The notes under the pieces were generated by a model that saw only the letters and a program-made list of their open reading frames with translations, searched no databases and was not told the origin of the DNA. Below are positions 57,650 to 64,000 of a stretch of DNA of 64,000 nucleotides, piece after piece. Both the position numbers and the translations under genes were made by a program. Numbering within the stretch: position 1 is the stretch's first letter; each line of letters opens with the position of its first letter. This stretch comes from Daldinia sp. FL1419 (Eukaryota; Ascomycota; Sordariomycetes; Xylariales; Hypoxylaceae), in NCBI GenBank assembly GCA_025201765.1, contig MU623367.1:1-64000 (forward strand), in the 5' to 3' direction.

Positions 57650-57985
57650 AGTGATAAAATAAAATATATAAAATAATTATATTTTAAAAACAATATTAAA
57701 GTAATTAAATAAAAAAATTAATAAAAATAATTATTAATAATGGTAATTAATATTTAAAAAGTTATATTTAATTAAAAATAAAAGGATTAAAAATTATTAT
57801 AAAAAATTTTATAAAAATAATATTTAAAAAACTTTCAAAAATTTGACTTAATTAAATAAAAATTAATTTTAAAAAACTTATATATATTCAAAAAAATTTG
57901 TAAATACTTTAAAAATAGTTGTCCTATAAAAGCTAAAGGTAATTTTAATTATATAATTACACTACACAATTTAATATATAATTAA
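57650..57985 (+). repeat. Dispersed repeat copy, strongly degraded
   Basis: Ends with cttatatatattcaaaaaaa, then gttgtcctataaaagctaaa and tataattacactacacaatt, matching the 3' half of the family unit. Confidence 0.45.
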
Positions 57986-58219
57986 GCATAAAGCTAATTA
58001 ATTAGGATGTAATTAGGTATAATATAAAACTAACCAATCAGAAAAGGTTGGCATGGTTGACCAATTAGAAAAAAGCTTATATATTTGGTTAATAAAACAT
58101 AAATAATTTATAAAACCCTTAAAATCTAAGCTTTTTTAATTTAAAAAAATGTTTTAATATCCTAATTAAATAAAAAAAAATAATAAAATTAAAAAAAATT
58201 AAATATATAAAATTATTTA

Positions 58220-58500
58220 AGATTTAAAAATTATAAGGTTAATATATAAGGTTGTTATATTAAGTAAGGTACCATTTTTTTATTACCCATATATTTTTGT
58301 TATGATAAAAAACCTTAAGAAAACTTAAGGCATATTATCATATGAAAACTTTATAAAGGAGACTTTTGAAGGACCATAATAAGCTTGTACTGATCAAACA
58401 AAAAAGACAACTCTCGAAGGCTTATTTATATCCAAAAAAACTATAGAAACTTAAATAGTTTAGCTCTAAAAACATACTACATTAATTCAAAATATTATTA
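58220..58500 (+). repeat. Dispersed repeat copy, degraded
   Basis: Contains tgatcaaacaaaaaagacaa, ctcgaaggcttatttatatc and caaaaaaactatagaaactt, again in family order. A further fragment (aatcaactcttaaaggccta) lies at 58562-58585. Confidence 0.45.
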
Positions 58501-58601
58501 TATAAAACTCTATAAAAAAACTAATAATTTTATACTTAAGAATTTAATCTAATCAAATAAAAATCAACTCTTAAAGGCCTATTTATATCCAAGAAAAGCT
58601 T

Positions 58602-58655
58602 AAAGAACTTGAAGAACTTAAAGAACTTAAAAAATTTAAAAAGTTTGAAAATTTC
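58602..58655. repeat. 9-bp tandem repeat, six units
   Basis: Units aaagaactt, gaagaactt, aaagaactt, aaaaaattt, aaaaagttt and gaaaatttc follow each other. The first three are nearly perfect; the rest look mutated by G-to-A and C-to-T change. Confidence 0.7.
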
Positions 58656-59134
58656 TAAATAATTTTCGTTATATAAAGGTATTTTCATTAAATAAAAGTA
58701 ATTTTCATTAAAATAAATCAAAATCATTATATTATTTAAAACCATTTTACGTAATAAAATAATTTTAAGAAAATACAATAGAAATTTAAATGGAACATTA
58801 ACACTAAAAATATTTTTCTCCACTTTTAATCAATTTTAACCAATCAGAAACCTAAGATGCCCAAAACCATTCTATCAAACATAACGGTTTTAAAAATATA
58901 ACAGTTTTAACAATACCCCCCTTACCGCTATGGTACCTATATTCGCAGCCTGGGCGTTGTCAACACATTGCAAATCATATTTATTTAATGCCATTTATTT
59001 TTTAGCCAAAATATTCGATAAGGGGAGTACCACAACCAAAACCAACGCAGATATTAATATTAGCGGATACTATTTGTGAGTATCAATCGCCACCTTCGAA
59101 TAGACTCACCACTCTAGCGTGCGACCCAAATGCT

Positions 59135-60041
59135 ATGGAAACCAATACATTCCATCCCTTCCCGATGCTCCCTTTGAGAATCCGTCTGGCTATATGGCGC
59201 AAAACCTTACCGAAACGTCCTAAGGCAGGTTTGGTTTTCTGGAAGTCGGGATGTTGGCGTGGACGACTTGTGGAATCTTCTGTTGAATATGATTGCACAC
59301 CCCCGGGGTCGAACGATACTCTCCAGATGGAACTACGGTTCCACCATGAGTTCTTAGATACCACTCTCATCTATGTGCCTATTTTCCACGTGGACCATGA
59401 AGCCCGCGGCGTTGCGAGCATGTGGCTTATCAAAAATGTGTGTACAACCGCGAACCATTCATCCTTAGTACGCCTAGTTCTAACGTACCTACTTACCTAC
59501 GTAGCAAGTTAATCTTGCGCCACGCGGGCGTGGTTATATTTTCCGTCGTCCTTTTTATCCTCGCCAGGACGCATTATATATCCTACCAGACAGATGGAAG
59601 GCGTTCGACCAAGAAACGGTTCATTATGATCAGCGCCAGATCAATCTATGGGGTGATATTATCTGCAATTTTCATCCTGTTAGGTCGGCAATCGAGCGCC
59701 TCGCTTTACCCTTACGCATTATTTCGGACAAAAGTCTCCTCGCCAGATTACCGTACGTGATACACCAGTACAACAACATCAGAGAGATAGTGATTATTTT
59801 CCGAAAGGGCGCACCTTATGAAGAAGCGAGTCATGAATGGAAGTTGATCGTTTGGGAAGAAAACTTCATCTGGAATCATCGCCGCAGAGAATTTGAATAT
59901 GAGAGCGACAATAAATTGGGGGTTGGTTCGTATTATAAGCCCGTCAGGGATTATCTTACTCAAACGCTACGAAATCCACTTGCCTTGTGGCCCCGGAGGA
60001 GTCTGGTGTTTAAACCTGGGACGGTCGTGAGAGGGTCTTAA
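59135..60041 (+). CDS. 2EXR-domain fungal protein
   Basis: Two exons, 59135-59437 and 59505-60041 (intron 67 bp, GTGTGT...TTCTAAC...GTAG), 279 aa. Without splicing the frame seems broken; joined, it reads VASMWLIKN-QVNLAPRGRG. The N-terminal FHPFPMLPLRIRLAIWR is the signature of the 2EXR domain (F-F-LP-E-IRL-IW). VDHEARGVA and later RPFYPRQDALYILPDRW are also typical. The family is large in Pezizomycotina, mostly lineage-specific and of unknown function. The start was chosen at the ATG three codons before the motif. It sits just at the edge of the RIP block yet is intact. Confidence 0.8.
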
Positions 60042-60812
60042 ACGGCGATGATTTCCTCAAACTACCTAAAGACAAGAGACTCAGGCTCATCTTATGTATT
60101 TTAAAGCGTTACTTAGATCAAGCGAAATCGCCTTGCGGCTTATTCATACGTGAAAAGGGACCTTAGCTACGGTAATGTGAGCTCGCGAGACGTTGAAATG
60201 GTATAGCTGGACCAGGGTCTTGCGCGGATAGGGCCATAACCAAGAATATCCCACCTCACGGCTCTTGTGGATTTCGGAAGACATTCCTGTATCGTTGCCT
60301 GTTGTTCAATCCCGTACTTCGTACTCGTCATGTTTTACTAGCATGCCCCAACCATCCAAGTTAACCTAGGCAGGTAGGTGGTAGTTATAAAAGAATAACT
60401 TTAGTTTCTTCGAATGGCACGTCCAAAGCCCTAACGGTTAAGATACTATGTATTGGAATACGTGAGCGTGTTGCACCGAATTTCTCTTAATTAGCCCCTT
60501 TTGGTATTTGTTAACTCCACTTACCTCGGCTGCCAGGGTTCCTATCTAACCTAACCGGTTAACCTAGTGTACATCCTTCGCGCCCAACACTTTTGACATC
60601 TCGACCCCTATCCACATCGTTGAATCAACACTAACCGAAACCCACTCACGACCTATGAACAAGTCAGCTTCGAAATTTTTAATGATATAAATATTATATC
60701 TAAGGTTAGATAATTATTAGCTCTCTATATATATTTATACTGTAACTTACTTTCGAGTCTACACGCCGTGATTTTCATTCATATTCACCAATCCTCCATT
60801 TCGCAGTTAGGT
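60042..60812. other. Spacer and promoter of the PaxU-like gene
   Basis: Contains aacctaggcaggtaggt near 60365 and a TATA-like tatatatatttata run at about 60725-60740, some 75 bp before the next start codon. No gene recognised. Confidence 0.45.
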
Positions 60813-61700
60813 ATGGCAGGAAGACCAAAAGGACCACCGGGGTTTACGCCAATCTCCGACCGGATCTTTATCCGCAACGAAGATTCGTCCGATATCACCG
60901 GGAAAACACCAAACGATCACCCTACGACCATCATTATATACGGCTGGGGCGATGGAACGCCCAAAAACGTCGCCAAATACGTTGACGGTTATAACAAGTT
61001 ATTTCCGGGAGCAAGGATCTTGATGGTAATCTCGTCGACCTTTTCGGCCGTGTATCAGTCGCTCGAACAGCGCACTCAGGCCATGATGCCCATCGTTGAC
61101 ACCGTGTTCCCTAATCCGGACGATGATTCGTCGAGGGTTATTTTGCATATCATGTCTAATACCGGTGGTATATATGCCGCTGCAACGTTAAATGCTTATC
61201 AGCAGCGTCACGGAAAAGATAAATCTCTACCGCATCACTTGTGCATAAACGACTCTACGCCTGGTAGTCTCGATTTCTCCAGAGAAGTGGGGCGATGGTC
61301 GAGAGCACTAGCAATGGGAACGGCAAAGTGGTTCCCATGGCCGTTTACGGTGACGCATGGTATATGGTGGGCGTTCTTATACGCAACATACCTCCTCGAA
61401 AAGGCCGTTGGGAGGGAACCTTCAGGGGTATATAGTTGCCGGGTTTTCCTCGACCACTCGATGGCGACTCCCAAGGCTCCTAGGGCGTTCATGTATTCCA
61501 AGACGGACGATATTATCTGGTGGGAGGATGTCGAGGTTCAGGCCGAAACGGCGAAGCAGAAGGGTTACAAGGCGACTTTAGAGATGTTTGATGACTCTCC
61601 GCATGTTGGCCATATGAGATTGCATCCTACGCGATATTGGTCAACGATAGAAAAGCATTGGAAGTCGGCTATCGCTTTAGAAGAAAACTTAATATCATAG
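60813..61700 (+). CDS. DUF829 / PaxU-like alpha/beta hydrolase
   Basis: 295 aa from MAGRPKGPPGF (chosen start; an in-frame ATG at 60768 adds 15 residues). The fold is alpha/beta-hydrolase-like: beta strand and oxyanion loop PTTIIIYGWGDGTPKNVAKY, strand ARILMVISST, strand VILHIMSNTGGIYAAATLNAY where the nucleophile elbow would be (SNTGG: family members vary here), the acid region RAFMYSKTDDIIWWEDVE, and the base His in SPHVGHMRLHPTRYW. The family (DUF829) covers animal TMEM53 and fungal PaxU, which is encoded in the paxilline gene cluster. It is common at secondary-metabolite loci but also found outside them. Its substrate is unknown. Confidence 0.85.
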   Translation: MAGRPKGPPGFTPISDRIFIRNEDSSDITGKTPNDHPTTIIIYGWGDGTPKNVAKYVDGYNKLFPGARILMVISSTFSAVYQSLEQRTQAMMPIVDTVFPNPDDDSSRVILHIMSNTGGIYAAATLNAYQQRHGKDKSLPHHLCINDSTPGSLDFSREVGRWSRALAMGTAKWFPWPFTVTHGIWWAFLYATYLLEKAVGREPSGVYSCRVFLDHSMATPKAPRAFMYSKTDDIIWWEDVEVQAETAKQKGYKATLEMFDDSPHVGHMRLHPTRYWSTIEKHWKSAIALEENLIS

Positions 61701-61832
61701 ACTACGGAATTTATGTTATTATCGTGCCAAAATACAGCAACTCGCCACTTGCGTTAACGGGTATATTTGTCTCCATTGACTCTAGAACATGACTTTCTTA
61801 GCATCTAACTAATGCAATATTGAAATTCATTC

Positions 61833-63047
61833 CTACTCGCGCAACGCGGGCGTTGTAGGCGTAGCCCGAATCAACCTTTCCTCGTCGTCGATCTGCGGAA
61901 CCAGACGTTCCACCCCGCGGGTTGCCTCCCAGTGAACCGTACCATACCTGTACATCTCACCAAACGTTCCCGGCCTGTGATCCGCATCCATGAATTCCTT
62001 CTTCTTGACAAGATCCCCAAGCGCAGGTAGTCCGCCCGCCGAGTTGTGGTATACTTTATACATGTGACTCTTCTCCAGCATCTCTACTATGAAGTCCTCG
62101 GCCGCTCTCCGCTTTGCCTCATCGGGTTCGTCGAGGCGCGTAGTAAAGAGCTCGACTTGCTTGGCTCCGTCGTATTCCGTCTTGATCGCACCCAGAACGC
62201 CGTTTAGAATTCCTTCCACCATGAACACCTTGTTCTTGTAAAACTCGCGCCCGTTCCAATTCGTGTCTATATCAATCAAGTTCCTCGTGCGGTCGCCGAT
62301 AAGCATCTGCGCGACGTAGTCGCTCATCTCTCTGACCTTATCTTGGAAATTCCAATCCGCCATTCCCTCGGCAAGCCCGATGTCTTGCATCAGGGGTATC
62401 TTGTGGAAACCGTCCGCGTTGGTGCGGCCTTTCCACAATTGCTTGTAGCCGCTATGCCAGTTTTTGATAAAGATGCAACCTTTTCGTGCAGCTAGCATGT
62501 AGTTGCCGAAGCTGCCCCATTGCTTTCTAATCTGTCCGGTAATGATCCAGACGCCCATCTCGTAGGGTGTGTCCGGTGCCGTGAGGTGGTCCCAAAATAG
62601 GGCGTCGAGATGGGTGTGCAACATATTTCCGACATCCATCCAGACGCCTCCGTGCTCGAACAGAAGCGGCAGTCTCACGAGATCAGCAGCGTGTTGTGCC
62701 GCATGTCTGCCGTCCATAGTCCGGTTAACGAAGCACTCTGGGAACCAGTCCTTGGAGACGTAGTTGTAAATGTTATTAGGCGAGCCTTCAACAAGATCGA
62801 CAAGGCGGACCGTCCATGATCTGCCCAGCTTTCTCACCCAATTCACTACAGTGCATCTGTAGCTTGGGTACATGTAGTCGATACCCTTATCCCAGAAAGC
62901 CCATACATTTTTCTCCGAAGTGATGGGTCGAAAAGAACGAAGCTCGTCTATGATTTCGGCTTCGGGTCGGGAGTCAAGTCGGGAGTCAGGCACTACGCGG
63001 AGACCGCTCGCCGACTTTGGTAGCTCGAATTTAGCCATCTGGGCCAA
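61833..63047 (-). CDS. Capsule polysaccharide-type glycosyltransferase (GT32-like)
   Basis: Single exon, 404 aa, no signal peptide or membrane segment; start MAQMAKFELPKS. The core VWAFWDKGIDYMYPSYRCTV is followed by the sugar-nucleotide region HAADLVRLPLLFEHGGVWMD, the counterpart of the DXD block (ADLxRxxxLxxxGGxxxD) of capsular polysaccharide synthesis proteins and the Och1/GT32 group. Fungal members of this group often accompany secondary-metabolite or surface-glycan genes. Donor and acceptor are unknown. It converges with the PaxU-like gene, stops 132 bp apart. Confidence 0.82.
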   Translation of the reverse strand: MAQMAKFELPKSASGLRVVPDSRLDSRPEAEIIDELRSFRPITSEKNVWAFWDKGIDYMYPSYRCTVVNWVRKLGRSWTVRLVDLVEGSPNNIYNYVSKDWFPECFVNRTMDGRHAAQHAADLVRLPLLFEHGGVWMDVGNMLHTHLDALFWDHLTAPDTPYEMGVWIITGQIRKQWGSFGNYMLAARKGCIFIKNWHSGYKQLWKGRTNADGFHKIPLMQDIGLAEGMADWNFQDKVREMSDYVAQMLIGDRTRNLIDIDTNWNGREFYKNKVFMVEGILNGVLGAIKTEYDGAKQVELFTTRLDEPDEAKRRAAEDFIVEMLEKSHMYKVYHNSAGGLPALGDLVKKKEFMDADHRPGTFGEMYRYGTVHWEATRGVERLVPQIDDEERLIRATPTTPALRE

Positions 63048-63886
63048 GGGGGTTGTCGTAAATGGTCGTATGAGGTTATTAGGATGTTATTAAACTCATG
63101 AAGATTGCTGGGTCATAGAACCAACGCCCTCCTAGAGTTGCATGCCCCCGAGTATTTATACCTCCCAAGCATGTAACGGCATATTAACTGATTCATGCCT
63201 GTGGCTTTTAGGGGTCTATCATGAGCCCCTTCAGCTAGCGGATCTGGTCCCTGAATCGTCACGGCTAAGCCCGAAGTGAGATCCGCAATTGATGCTATTA
63301 CTCTATACCCACCCATCAATCACTCGGTCGATTTTATTAATTATAAAAATGGCGGATATTGAAGTAACATGTTGTTATGCTAGAATTTCTATGCCAGGAG
63401 ATGTACTGGCCGCCGTAACGGCGCTAAAGGGGAACTATATTTACAGGGTTATTATCCGACTAAGACGGCTATTGGAGGGAGCTATTAAAGCTACCTATGA
63501 TTCATAATGATGGGACTTGAAATCATTTTTCAGCCTTGATTGGGGCTGAGTACGGGGTGAGGACGGGGAGCATATCTCAGCCAACCCTCAATGCTACCTT
63601 TCCCAAGCCGTCAAATTTGAAACAGAAAATGTATTCAAAATGATTCATCGTGATCGTAAAATAAGAAGACTTTTCTATGTGGAGCTGTATAGCCTAGAAG
63701 CTTAACTAAGTAATTGTCATCCTTCCGCGGGACTATGCTGTCGCAAGCCCATAGAATTCAATGCCTTCACTAGAACCATGGATCTATAAGAATACCTACC
63801 CATTAAACCCTTTTATAAATTTATTATAATTATAAATATTCCTTGAGAAATAGCAGTAACCGAAAACAAGAAATCAACCTGTCATC
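63048..63886. other. Divergent promoter region
   Basis: About 840 bp between two divergently transcribed genes. A frame at 63289-63507 was considered but has no family features. AT-rich near 63810-63840. Confidence 0.45.
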
Positions 63887-64000
63887 ATGGAGCACCTCAG
63901 GGATAGATCCGAATACTTCCATCTCGATGTCGACTTCAAACCTCTACCCAAGTACGGACACCTGTCGGAGAAGACGCCTGAATATGCAGCCGCCGAGTCC
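63887..64000 (+). CDS. 5' end of a gene cut by the window edge
   Basis: ATG at 63887 opens 38 codons with no stop to the end of the window: MEHLRDRSEYFHLDVDFKPL and on to PEYAAAES. A good start context (tcatcATGG) and balanced codon use make it credible. Too short to assign a family; no signal peptide. Confidence 0.5.
   Translation, partial: MEHLRDRSEYFHLDVDFKPLPKYGHLSEKTPEYAAAES

Larger units (their letters stand above)
49621..58930. repeat. 9.3-kb AT-rich RIP-type repeat block
   Basis: Very AT-rich throughout, no real gene, with many degraded copies of a dispersed repeat (see separate entries) on both strands. Some stretches keep C but almost no G (for example 53.1-53.6 and 55.0-56.3 kb), others keep G but little C (56.5-56.8 kb), as when one strand at a time was deaminated. 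This is the expected remains of transposons after RIP. Short spacer 49261-49620 before it holds only the 3' flank of the SET gene. The original elements cannot be named. Confidence 0.85.

Noticed and set aside
59438..59504. Apparent frameshift in the 2EXR gene
   Set aside because: A 67-bp intron joins the two frames with family-typical sequence on each side.
4158..63047. Secondary-metabolite cluster made of the NTF2-like, PaxU-like and glycosyltransferase genes
   Set aside because: They are up to 58 kb apart, separated by housekeeping genes, and no core synthase is present.
63289..63507. 72-codon frame before the cut gene
   Set aside because: No conserved features; lies in a divergent promoter.
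1..64000. CRISPR array, rRNA, phage or bacterial operon structures
   Set aside because: None seen; gene structure and composition are fungal throughout.

Overview
The window looks like a chromosomal segment of a filamentous ascomycete (Pezizomycotina, most likely a Sordariomycete). Signs of this are intron-bearing genes with short introns (49-129 bp), clean GT...CTAAC...AG signals, and typical fungal families: a calmodulin gene whose first exon is only ATG, a 2EXR protein, a PaxU-like DUF829 hydrolase, a TDT anion transporter and COX20. It also holds long AT-rich tracts with the mark of repeat-induced point mutation (RIP). No species can be named from the sequence alone. Every spliced model below was checked by hand for reading phase across each junction.

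Layout. 1-4.1 kb: AT-rich DNA followed by gene-poor DNA with a cluster of hairpins near 3.8-3.9 kb. 4.1-17.9 kb: six genes, all on the minus strand: NTF2-like, LURP-one-related, C2H2 zinc-finger protein, GH2 beta-galactosidase (5 exons), a mitochondrial RCC1-repeat protein (FMP25-like) and a TDT/Mae1-type transporter. 17.9-29 kb: sparse region with a secreted HD-domain protein, a calmodulin-like gene (6 exons), a 584-bp terminal-inverted-repeat element inside AT-rich DNA, a decayed membrane-protein gene and a secreted CE1-type esterase. 29-45.3 kb: dense housekeeping block with DNA ligase I (CDC9), aldose 1-epimerase, a conserved nuclear-type unknown, COX20, DNA polymerase epsilon catalytic subunit (POL2, 2249 aa) and a small unknown protein. 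45.6-49.3 kb: a long pseudogene broken only by stop codons, then a SET-domain protein with a signal peptide. 49.6-58.9 kb: a 9-kb AT-rich, RIP-type repeat graveyard that contains a well-preserved 535-bp TIR element with a perfect 9-bp target duplication. 59-64 kb: accessory-looking genes (2EXR protein, PaxU-like hydrolase, capsule-type glycosyltransferase) and the first 38 codons of a gene cut by the window end.

How the genes relate. The two replication genes (CDC9, POL2) lie within 15 kb. POL2 has two perfect ACGCGT (MCB) boxes upstream, fitting G1/S control. The beta-galactosidase, aldose 1-epimerase and esterase serve carbohydrate use but are not one cluster. The TE-flanked right end could be the edge of an accessory or secondary-metabolite region, but no core biosynthetic enzyme is visible. 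I found no convincing new multi-gene system. The strongest unexplained items are the two TIR elements, the hairpin cluster at 3.8 kb, the secreted HD-domain protein and the SET protein with a signal peptide.
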